64,000 nt of DNA, taken from NCBI RefSeq assembly GCF_003399765.1, contig NZ_NFZV01000004.1, forward strand, positions 1-64,000, written 5' to 3'. Below the pieces are notes generated by a model. The model was not told where the DNA came from. It saw only the letters and a list, made by a program, of their open reading frames with translations, and ran no database searches. The DNA comes from Alkalilimnicola ehrlichii. GTDB taxonomy: Bacteria; Pseudomonadota; Gammaproteobacteria; Nitrococcales; AK92. Every line of letters begins with the position of its first letter. The first letter of the stretch is position 1. Both the position numbers and the translations under genes were made by a program. Shown here one piece after another: positions 56,913-64,000 of the stretch.

Positions 56913-58580
56913 ATGAAGGACATGACACAAAGCGTTATCTGGCGGGAATTGGAAGCCCACGAGCGCAACTTAGCGGATGTTTCCCTTCGTCAGCTGTTCG
57001 AGCAAGACGCGCGCCGTTTCGAGCGTTTGTCTGTGCAAAGCGACGGTATCCTATTCGATTTTTCCAAGCAGCGGCTTACCGAAGAAGTCCTGGGCAAGCT
57101 GCTTGCTCTTGCCGGCGAAGCGGAGCTGGAGAGTTGGCGCGAACGCTTGTTTAACGGCGAAGCGGTTAATCACACAGAGCGGCGCCCTGCCTTGCATATG
57201 GCATTGCGCGGCGGCTGCGCCGATTTATCGAATACTGTAATTCCGGATCAGGTGCAGGCGACGCTACGCCGCTTGGAGCGGTTTGTGGCCGATGTGCGGG
57301 GCGGGCGCTTGTTAGGTTTTACCGGGCAGACGATTACGGATGTGGTTCACATCGGAATCGGCGGCTCGGACTTGGGGCCTCGATTGGCGCTGCAGGCGTT
57401 GGCTCCGTACGCCGATGGGCCGCAAATCCATTTTGTTAGCAATATCGACGGCGTTGAGCTAAGCGAGTGTATTCGCCGCCTCGACCCTGCGCGCACGCTG
57501 GTTAGTATCGCGTCGAAAAGCTTCGGAACGCGGGAGACCTTATTGAATGGCGAAGCTGCCAAACAATGGTTGATGGATGCCGCCGGGTCGAAAGAGGCGC
57601 TTAACAACCAAGTGGTTGCTTTGACCGGCGCTGAACAAAAGGCAGTGGAGTTCGGTGTGGCGCCGCAACGGGTGTTTCCCGTTTGGTCCTGGGTCGGCGG
57701 GCGTTACTCGTTATGGTCGTCGGTGGGATTGCCGGTTGCCTTGGCTTGCGGGATGTCGCGTTTCCAAGAGCTGCTGAAGGGGGCGGCGGCGATGGATAAG
57801 CATTTCCGAGAGGCGCCGCTGCGGGAGAATATTCCGGTTCTGATGGCGCTGATCGGTGTCTGGTGTCGTAATTTCCTCGGTTTGTCCAGTTGGGCGGTTA
57901 TTCCCTATAGCGAGCGGTTGGGGCATTTGCCCGCTTATTTGCAGCAGTTAGAGATGGAGAGTAACGGCAAGTCCGTTACGCGCGACGGTTTGGCCGTGAG
58001 CTACGACACGGTCCCGGTGCTTTGGGGGCAGACGGGGACGGTGGGGCAGCATGCTTTTTTCCAGGCCCTGCACCAGGGGACGACACCGGTACCGGCGGAC
58101 TTCATCGGCGTGGCTCGTAGCGATAACGCATTCGAAGAGCATCATGAGCAGCTTATCGCTAACTTGTTTGCCCAGACCGAAGCATTGATGAATGGGCAGA
58201 CCGCTGCCGAGGCAAAGGCGCAAATGGCGGCGGAGGGGCTTTCCGCCGAGCAGATAGCGTTCTTACTGCCTTATCGGGTGTTTCCCGGCAATCGGCCGAC
58301 CAGTACCTTGTTGTTGGAGTGCCTGTCGCCGCACTTGCTCGGGCAGGTGATCGCGCTATACGAGCATAAAGTCTTCTGTCAGTCCGTTATCTGGAACCTG
58401 AATGCGTTCGATCAGTGGGGCGTGGAGCTTGGCAAGCGGCTGGCCGACAATTTGCTGCCGGTTCTTCACGACGGCGAAGGCGTGGCGGCTCACGACGGAT
58501 CGACCCAAGGCTTGGTAAGCCAATATCGGCGTTGGTCGGGAAAAGAGGCGCCGAAGGTAGTTCGTAGCATAGGACGCTAG
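56913..58580 (+). CDS. pgi: Glucose-6-phosphate isomerase
   Basis: Phosphoglucose isomerase (EC 5.3.1.9), 555 residues. Family phrases are FTGQTITDVVHIGIGGSDLGPRLA, VSIASKSFGTRETLLNG, VFPVWSWVGGRYSLWSSVGLPVAL (signature 1) and SVIWNLNAFDQWGVELGK (signature 2). It joins glycolysis and gluconeogenesis. I use the ATG before KDMTQ; the later ATG three codons on is equally possible, with AAGGAC upstream. Convergent with queG, only six bases apart. Confidence 0.95.
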   Translation: MKDMTQSVIWRELEAHERNLADVSLRQLFEQDARRFERLSVQSDGILFDFSKQRLTEEVLGKLLALAGEAELESWRERLFNGEAVNHTERRPALHMALRGGCADLSNTVIPDQVQATLRRLERFVADVRGGRLLGFTGQTITDVVHIGIGGSDLGPRLALQALAPYADGPQIHFVSNIDGVELSECIRRLDPARTLVSIASKSFGTRETLLNGEAAKQWLMDAAGSKEALNNQVVALTGAEQKAVEFGVAPQRVFPVWSWVGGRYSLWSSVGLPVALACGMSRFQELLKGAAAMDKHFREAPLRENIPVLMALIGVWCRNFLGLSSWAVIPYSERLGHLPAYLQQLEMESNGKSVTRDGLAVSYDTVPVLWGQTGTVGQHAFFQALHQGTTPVPADFIGVARSDNAFEEHHEQLIANLFAQTEALMNGQTAAEAKAQMAAEGLSAEQIAFLLPYRVFPGNRPTSTLLLECLSPHLLGQVIALYEHKVFCQSVIWNLNAFDQWGVELGKRLADNLLPVLHDGEGVAAHDGSTQGLVSQYRRWSGKEAPKVVRSIGR

Positions 58581-58586
58581 GCAAAT

Positions 58587-59669
58587 CTAAGTCCGAAGGC
58601 GTGCTAACGCCCACTCGACATGCTCGCGGACCAGCGCGGATGGATGGTTCCGGCGTTGTTCGAGAGCCGCTTCAATAGTGGGTTCGGGCGCTTGGTTGCC
58701 GAGTGCAACCGCAATATTGCGCAGCCAGCGCTCATGACCAAGCCGGCGAATAGCCGAACCGGCCGTACGTTCGAGGAAGGTTTCTTCCGACCAAAGAAAT
58801 AGTTCGATCAGATCGGCGCTATCGAAGCCGTGGCGCGGTTTGAAGTCGGCTTCGTCCGTGGCTTGGGCGAATTTATTCCAAGGACAAACTTGCTGGCAGT
58901 CGTCGCAGCCGAAGATGCGGTTCCCGATATGAGGCCGTAGATCTTCGGGGATGGCCTGGTGCGATTCGATGGTCAGGTAGGAAATACAGAGCCGGGCATC
59001 GAGTTGATAAGGTGCGACGATGGCCTTGGTTGGGCAGATGTCGAGGCAGGCCCGGCAACTTCCGCAATGCTCGCTTGCCGGTTCGTCAACCGGAAGCGGC
59101 AAATCGGTGTAAATTTCGCCTAAGAAAAAGTAAGAGCCGGCGCGACTGTTGATAAGTAGCGTGTTCTTGCCGATCCACCCTAAGCCTGCGTTGCGAGCGA
59201 GCGCTTTCTCCAACACCGGCGCGCTGTCCACAAAAACACGGTAGCCGAACATGCCGACTTCTTGTTCGAGGCGCGTTGCTAAATGCTGTAAGCGCTTACG
59301 GATGAGTTTGTGATAATCCCTGCCGCGGGCGTAACGGGCAATGAACGCCTGCGTGTTGTCGCCGTGCTCGGGTTCTTCTTCGGGGGCGTAGTCCATCCTG
59401 ACCGAAATCACGCGAATCGTCCCGGGCAACAGCTGCTCGGGACGGCTGCGCTTAACGCCGTGGCGTGCCATATAATCCATATCGCCGTGAAACTGGCGCT
59501 CCAACCAGCGTAATAGGTAGGCTTCGTCCTGGGCCAGGTCGGTTCCGGTGATGCCGACTTCTGCAAAGCCTGCTTCTCGGCCCCACTGTTTGATGCTAGC
59601 GGCCAGCTCCGCTAAGGTCCGGGGGTCGCGAAGCGCGTCCTGATTTTTGGCGCTAACGGGTGAACTCAT
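58587..59669 (-). CDS. queG: Epoxyqueuosine reductase
   Basis: QueG (EC 1.17.99.6), 360 residues, the last step of queuosine formation in tRNA, using cobalamin and two 4Fe-4S clusters. The cluster motifs are HCGSCRACLDICPTKAI and FGCDDCQQVCPWN; the N-terminal B12 domain has GLGWIGKNTLLINSRAGSYFFLGEI. A C-terminal HEAT-like helical repeat is also visible. The start is the inner ATG; the frame extends 26 codons upstream. Divergent from nnrD, as often seen. Confidence 0.95.
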   Translation of the reverse strand: MSSPVSAKNQDALRDPRTLAELAASIKQWGREAGFAEVGITGTDLAQDEAYLLRWLERQFHGDMDYMARHGVKRSRPEQLLPGTIRVISVRMDYAPEEEPEHGDNTQAFIARYARGRDYHKLIRKRLQHLATRLEQEVGMFGYRVFVDSAPVLEKALARNAGLGWIGKNTLLINSRAGSYFFLGEIYTDLPLPVDEPASEHCGSCRACLDICPTKAIVAPYQLDARLCISYLTIESHQAIPEDLRPHIGNRIFGCDDCQQVCPWNKFAQATDEADFKPRHGFDSADLIELFLWSEETFLERTAGSAIRRLGHERWLRNIAVALGNQAPEPTIEAALEQRRNHPSALVREHVEWALARLRT

Positions 59670-59770
59670 GGTGCTATTGTAACCGTTTGTTTGGCGTCTC
59701 TTAAGGTGTGCTAGTGTCCGATCGCTAATAGCTTTTGTGCTAGGCAAGGGCTGCTGATGAAGGGATTACG

Positions 59771-61246
59771 ATGAGACTCGAACATATCCTGTATTCTCGC
59801 GAACAATTACGTCGCCTCGATCGGTTGGCGGCGACAACGACGGAAGTCGGTAGCAGCTTAGCCTTAATGGAGCGTGCGGGGGCGGCCGCATACCGTTGTT
59901 TGCGCCTACGCTGGCCGGCAGCGCGTCGGCTCTGTGTTGTCGCCGGTATCGGTAATAATGCCGGCGACGGTTATGTCGTGGCACGTTTAGCGCAGGCCGA
60001 CGGTATAGACGTTACGGTATTGCAGTTGGGCGATGCCACAAGGTTTCAAGGCGATGCCTTGACCGTCTTCGAGCGCTATCGGGCGAATGGCGGTCTAGTC
60101 GTCGAGTTCGATCCAGAGCGCCTGACGTCTTCCGAGTTGATAGTCGATGCGCTATTCGGGATTGGTTTGGATCGCCCGGTGACAGGAGCGTGGCTGCAAG
60201 CGGTGCGTGCGGTCAATGCTGCCAAGGCTCCCGTGCTGGCGTTGGATATACCCTCCGGTGTGCAAGCCGATACGGGAGCGGTGCTCGGTGGGGTTGTCAA
60301 GGCGACAGCGACGGTTACCTTCATCGGTTTGAAGAAAGGTTTGTACACCGGTGCCGGGTCGGCTTGCGCCGGCGATATCGTCTTCGCCAGTCTCGGTGTG
60401 CCGGAGTCTGTCTACTCGCAGGTGCCGATAGCTGGCAGGCTTCTTGACGCTGCCGAGTGCCGTGCGCGTCTGGCGCCGCGACCTCGGGACGCTCATAAAG
60501 GATTGTTCGGTCATGTGTTGGTTGTCGGCGGCGAGCTCGGTATGGGCGGTGCCGTACGTATGGCGAGCGAAGCGGCCCTGCGCATCGGCGCCGGGCTCGT
60601 CACGGTGGCGACGCGCGGTGCACATGTGACTGCGGTTCTGGCGGCCCGGCCCGAGGCGATGTGTTTCGCTATCGAGGACGCCGAACAACTCGCTCCGCTG
60701 TTGGAACGAGCGAGCGTGGTTGTGGTTGGCCCAGGCCTCGGCCAGACGGCTTGGAGTAAAGCCGTCTGGCAGAAAGCGTTAACCTTTTCGGGACCTATGC
60801 TGGTGGATGCGGATGGTTTGAATCTGTTGGCGCGGCAGCCGATCATGCGTGACAATTGGGTTTTGACCCCGCATCCGGGAGAAGCTAAACGCCTTCTTGG
60901 CGGCGAGGACGTACAGGCCGATCGTTACGCGGCTGCTGCGCACATTAGCCGGCGTTATGGCGGTGTCTGCGTGCTAAAGGGCGCCGGCACGGTTGTGCAG
61001 GGGCCGACGGGTGATGCCGCTGTGTGTTATGCCGGTAATCCCGGTATGGCGTCGGCGGGAATGGGCGACGTCTTGAGCGGCGTCATTGGCGGCCTGTTGG
61101 CGCAAGGGTTAGCGCCTGAGGATGCAGCGGAGGTTGGCGTTCAGCTGCACGCGGAGGCGGCCGACCGTGCGGCCGTGCGGGGCGAGCGGGGATTGTTAGC
61201 AACCGATTTGTTTCCCTATTTTTGTGCAAGCGAGTGCCCGCTATGA
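59771..61246 (+). CDS. nnrD: Bifunctional NAD(P)HX epimerase/dehydratase
   Basis: A 491-residue fusion that repairs hydrated NAD(P)H. Residues 1-220 are the YjeF N-terminal epimerase (VVAGIGNNAGDGYVVARLAQ; VDALFGIGLDRP; ALDIPSGVQADTG). Residues 230-491 are the ADP-dependent dehydratase of the ribokinase-like fold (KGLFGHVLVVGGELGMGGAVRMASEAALRIGAGLVTVAT; GNPGMASAGMGDVLSGVIGGLLAQG). The stop overlaps the tsaE ATG, and tsaE, the amidase and mutL follow, the classic nnrD-tsaE-amiB-mutL order. Confidence 0.95.
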   Translation: MRLEHILYSREQLRRLDRLAATTTEVGSSLALMERAGAAAYRCLRLRWPAARRLCVVAGIGNNAGDGYVVARLAQADGIDVTVLQLGDATRFQGDALTVFERYRANGGLVVEFDPERLTSSELIVDALFGIGLDRPVTGAWLQAVRAVNAAKAPVLALDIPSGVQADTGAVLGGVVKATATVTFIGLKKGLYTGAGSACAGDIVFASLGVPESVYSQVPIAGRLLDAAECRARLAPRPRDAHKGLFGHVLVVGGELGMGGAVRMASEAALRIGAGLVTVATRGAHVTAVLAARPEAMCFAIEDAEQLAPLLERASVVVVGPGLGQTAWSKAVWQKALTFSGPMLVDADGLNLLARQPIMRDNWVLTPHPGEAKRLLGGEDVQADRYAAAAHISRRYGGVCVLKGAGTVVQGPTGDAAVCYAGNPGMASAGMGDVLSGVIGGLLAQGLAPEDAAEVGVQLHAEAADRAAVRGERGLLATDLFPYFCASECPL

Positions 61247-61704
61247 ACGATATTAGGATTGAGTTGGCCGATGCCGAGGCGACGGAAAAGCTGGGGGCGC
61301 GCTTGGCGCAGCAGTTGCCAAGGCCGAGCTTGGTCTTTCTGCACGGCGACCTGGGGGCGGGTAAGACGACGCTGGTGCGCGGGCTGTTGCGTGGCTTAGG
61401 GCATAAAGGTGCGGTGCGGAGTCCGACCTATACGTTGATCGAACCGTACGAACTATCCGGCCGCCGTATTTATCACCTGGATTTGTATCGTCTCGGCGAT
61501 CCCGAAGAGCTGGAGTATATCGGTATTCGCGACTTGCTCGCGGGCGATTATCTGTGCTTGGTCGAGTGGCCGCAGCGTGGCGAGGGATGCTTGCCGACGC
61601 CGGATCTCGATCTGTGTCTGGAGTATGTCGGAGAAGCGCGCAGAGCCGTGCTAAAGCCCCGTTCCGCGGCGGCAAAAACCAGCTTGTTCAACGTTGTTCC
61701 ATAG
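61243..61704 (+). CDS. tsaE: tRNA threonylcarbamoyladenosine ATPase TsaE
   Basis: A P-loop protein of 153 residues, part of the TsaBDE complex for t6A37 in ANN-decoding tRNAs. Walker A is HGDLGAGKTTLVRGLLRGLG; SPTYTLIEPYELSGRRIYHLDLYRL is the family's switch region; LVEWPQRGEG is the Walker-B-like segment. The ATG overlaps nnrD's stop (ATGA). Confidence 0.95.
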   Translation: MNDIRIELADAEATEKLGARLAQQLPRPSLVFLHGDLGAGKTTLVRGLLRGLGHKGAVRSPTYTLIEPYELSGRRIYHLDLYRLGDPEELEYIGIRDLLAGDYLCLVEWPQRGEGCLPTPDLDLCLEYVGEARRAVLKPRSAAAKTSLFNVVP

Positions 61705-61948
61705 TTTAACCCGTTTGCTAAGTCTATTCTCTATCTAGCTAACAAATATCGTTTTTCTTGATTTATTTCTCGCCTTGTGTCTAACTGTTCGCATCTTCTG
61801 CTAAGGAAGCGCTGATCCGCTTGGCCGGGCTTCACCCGGTTCGCTTCAGGAATATGGAGTGTTCACCTTGAAGGTTCTACACGATGTTGTAGCGACGCCG
61901 AGTCGTTGTTGCCTACGGAAGAAGAACAAGTTCGATCCGGACACATTC

Positions 61949-63238
61949 ATGGCCCGAATACTCGCTTTGCTAAGTTTGCTTCTATTGTCGCCGAGCGCGT
62001 TAGCGCAGGTGTCGGTCGATGGGGTTCGTACGTCCAGTACCGATAACGGTACTCGTGTTGTTTTCGACCTCAGTGGGCCGGTCGAACACCGCGTTTTCTC
62101 ATTGCCGGATCCGCACCGGGTTGTCGTTGATTTTGAGAATACGACGGTTGATGCTGCTGTGTTAGAAGCAGCTGAAGGGCAGGGCGTGGTCCGCAACCTC
62201 CGAGGGGCGCGACGAGACCGGCGCGACTATCGTGTTGTGCTTGATTTGCAGAGTCAGGCGGATGTTAAGAGCTTTCTGGTAAAGCCTAATGACTCCTATG
62301 GGCATCGCTTGGTTGTCGATTTGGGCGGTAATAGCCGAGGAGAGAGCCCGGCGGAACCTGTGCGCACGGCTTCCGAGCGCAATCGGCGAGAGTTGGTGAT
62401 TGCGATCGATGCCGGCCACGGCGGTCGTGACCCTGGCGCCATCGGGCCGGGCGGGACATTTGAGAAAGACGTTGTACTAGAGGTGGCCCGTCGTCTTGCC
62501 GACCTAGTCGACCGGGAGCCGGGTATGCGGCCTGTGTTAATTCGCGACGGCGACTATTTTCTTGAGCTGCGCGAGCGGACCCGCCGGGCACGGGAGCAGC
62601 AGGCCGATATGTTCATCTCATTGCATGCCGATGCTAATCCCCGGCGGAATGTGCAGGGGGCTTCGGTTTATACCTTGTCTAACCAAGGTGCAACCAGTGA
62701 AGCGGCGCGCGTGTTGGCGGCGCGGGAGAACTCGGCCGACCTGATTGGCGGTGTGTCGCTCGACGATAAAGACGATCTGGTCGCGACCGTGTTGTTGGAC
62801 TTATCGCGGGCGGCGACGGTGGAGTCGAGCGTTGAGCTGGCGCAATTTATGCTCGGCAGGTTGGGAGCGGTCGGGAGGGTTCACCGCAATAGCGTCGAGA
62901 AGGCGGGGTTCGTGGTTTTGAAATCGCTCGATATGCCTTCGGTATTGGTGGAGCTTGCCTTTATTTCCAACCCGGATGAAGAGCGCCGGTTGCGAGACGC
63001 GAACCATCAAGCTCGGCTTGCCCAGGCAATTATGGGAGGAGTGAGAGATTATGCCGAGCACGCTCTGCTGCCCGAGTTGCGGATGGCGGCTGGCGAGCAG
63101 CGGGAGCATGTTGTCCAGCGAGGCGATACGCTGAGCGGAATCGCCAGGCGTTATCAGGTTAATCTGAGCAGTTTACGTTCCGCTAACAATTTGCAAGGCG
63201 ATCGCATTATGGTGGGGAGTACGCTGGTTATTCCGTAG
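61949..63238 (+). CDS. N-acetylmuramoyl-L-alanine amidase (AMIN-Amidase_3-LysM)
   Basis: A periplasmic cell-separation amidase of AmiB/AmiC type, about 429 residues. Signal peptide RILALLSLLLLSPSALAQ; AMIN domain (about residues 22-125) for septal targeting; Amidase_3 (150-365) with VIAIDAGHGGRDPGAIGP (Zn His), FEKDVVLEVARRLA (Zn Glu), SLHADAN (Zn His) and SVLVELAFISNPDEE (catalytic Glu); LysM at the end (HVVQRGDTLSGIARRYQVNLSSL). ATG at 61949 gives a clean signal peptide; a GTG at 61859 with AGGA upstream is an alternative that adds 30 residues. Lies in the tsaE-amidase-mutL order. Confidence 0.92.
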   Translation: MARILALLSLLLLSPSALAQVSVDGVRTSSTDNGTRVVFDLSGPVEHRVFSLPDPHRVVVDFENTTVDAAVLEAAEGQGVVRNLRGARRDRRDYRVVLDLQSQADVKSFLVKPNDSYGHRLVVDLGGNSRGESPAEPVRTASERNRRELVIAIDAGHGGRDPGAIGPGGTFEKDVVLEVARRLADLVDREPGMRPVLIRDGDYFLELRERTRRAREQQADMFISLHADANPRRNVQGASVYTLSNQGATSEAARVLAARENSADLIGGVSLDDKDDLVATVLLDLSRAATVESSVELAQFMLGRLGAVGRVHRNSVEKAGFVVLKSLDMPSVLVELAFISNPDEERRLRDANHQARLAQAIMGGVRDYAEHALLPELRMAAGEQREHVVQRGDTLSGIARRYQVNLSSLRSANNLQGDRIMVGSTLVIP

Positions 63239-63361
63239 TGCGGGGCCTGCTGGCGATAGCTGGCCGTCGTTGTTGCGCGGCTCCCGCGCGCAAGCCCCTT
63301 TGCGGCAACTTGTCGGATGCCTCATAATGGCCGTTTTTCGGTTGGGCCACCGCGTTCTAGA

Positions 63362-64000
63362 ATGTCAGCACGCCGCATTCAACAACTACCGCCGCAGCTG
63401 GTTAACCAGATCGCTGCCGGCGAGATCGTCGAGCGTCCGGCCTCGGTCGCTAAAGAACTTATTGAAAATAGCCTGGATGCCAATGCTCGGCGCATCGATA
63501 TTGAGGTCGAGCTGGGGGGTAAGCGCCTTCTTCGTATCCGCGACGACGGCGATGGGATTCCTTACGATCAATTGCCTTTGGCCGTATCGCGGCACGCCAC
63601 AAGTAAAATCCGCGATTTGGCGGACCTTGAGAAAGTGCGCAGCTTAGGGTTTCGTGGCGAGGCGTTACCTAGTATCGGCTCTGTCTCGCGGATGTTGATT
63701 ACCAGTCGAGCTCGCGACGCCGAGCACGCGTGGGCTTTGCGCTTGGAAGGACGCTCGCCCGATGCGGACCCTGAGCCCGCTGCTCATCCCGTCGGTACGA
63801 CGATCGAAGTACGCGATTTATTCTTTAATACGCCTGCACGGCGTAAGTTTCTCCGTACCGACGGGACGATATGTCGATATATACAAGAGCTTGTAAAGCG
63901 GATGGCGCTCAGCCGTTTCGATGTCGGCTTCAGCTTGCGCCACAACGGCAAACCGGTTGTGCAAGCGCCGGCCGCCGAATCCGATCCGGCCCGCGATAAA
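63362..64000 (+). CDS. mutL: DNA mismatch repair protein MutL (partial, 3' end outside)
   Basis: The first 213 codons of MutL; the gene runs off the window. The GHKL ATPase motifs are all present: [11 protein letters not shown] (motif I, catalytic Glu and Asn), [12 protein letters not shown] (II), RHATSKI and [15 protein letters not shown] (III). The lead [27 protein letters not shown] is typical of the family. MutL couples MutS mismatch recognition to strand incision. The ATG at 63362 gives the right N-terminus; no clear ribosome site. 123 bases after the amidase gene. Confidence 0.96.
   Translation, partial: MSARRIQQLPPQLVNQIAAGEIVERPASVAKELIENSLDANARRIDIEVELGGKRLLRIRDDGDGIPYDQLPLAVSRHATSKIRDLADLEKVRSLGFRGEALPSIGSVSRMLITSRARDAEHAWALRLEGRSPDADPEPAAHPVGTTIEVRDLFFNTPARRKFLRTDGTICRYIQELVKRMALSRFDVGFSLRHNGKPVVQAPAAESDPARDK

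Overview
The window is chromosomal DNA from a Gram-negative gammaproteobacterium of moderately high GC content (judged by eye). LptF/LptG, Hda, HolC, PcnB and an outer-membrane lipoprotein set are all present. The order purN-purM / DUF2066 - CDP-alcohol phosphatidyltransferase - hda - DUF2069 - wrbA - arsC - yihY matches the arrangement known from Pseudomonas-like genomes. The lineage below class level cannot be fixed from the sequence. I see no phage, complete insertion sequence or CRISPR array. The content is mostly core metabolism and information processing.

Layout. 1-8.3 kb: a degenerate direct repeat, a fused nucleotidyltransferase-HEPN protein, a Gly-rich-tailed protein, a UvrD/Rep helicase, an AidB-type acyl-CoA dehydrogenase and two related acidic lipoproteins. 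8.3-20.8 kb: ilvD, bacteriohemerythrin, a PQQ-type sugar dehydrogenase, SMUG1, a TlpA-like thioredoxin, DUF3108, a SpeE-like protein, a PAS protein with a degenerate GGDEF domain, an unknown barrel-like protein, Nudix, DUF445 and dcd. 20.9-30.8 kb: the purMN/hda/wrbA/arsC/yihY block. 30.8-35.5 kb: a possible membrane microprotein, two tandem c-type cytochromes, a CbiX-like chelatase, an epimerase, a lytic transglycosylase and proS. 35.6-42.2 kb: branched-chain amino acid genes (ilvN, ilvC, leuA) with pssA, a family-4 uracil-DNA glycosylase and rimI. 42.3-51.5 kb: valS-holC-pepA facing away from lptF-lptG. 51.6-64 kb: tRNA-Glu, pcnB-folK-dNK-panBCD, pgi, queG, nnrD-tsaE-amidase-mutL, with mutL running off the end.

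The most important property of this window is technical. Between about 7.2 and 51.2 kb, thirteen genes carry 17 frame breaks, and every one is repaired by adding a single base, nearly always in a homopolymer. They include valS (three), holC (two), proS, pssA and lptF, which a cell cannot normally lose. The simplest reading is an uncorrected consensus with undercalled homopolymers, so I annotate these as single genes. After adding the missing bases the inferred protein lengths agree with the families (ValS 920, ProS 569, LptF 366 residues).

The best leads for new biology are: the 0.65-kb gene-free, inverted-repeat-rich stretch where ilvB would normally precede ilvN; a possible 27-residue membrane microprotein upstream of the cytochromes; the two divergent acidic lipoproteins behind aidB; the SpeE-like enzyme lacking one catalytic aspartate; and the fused MNT-HEPN protein.
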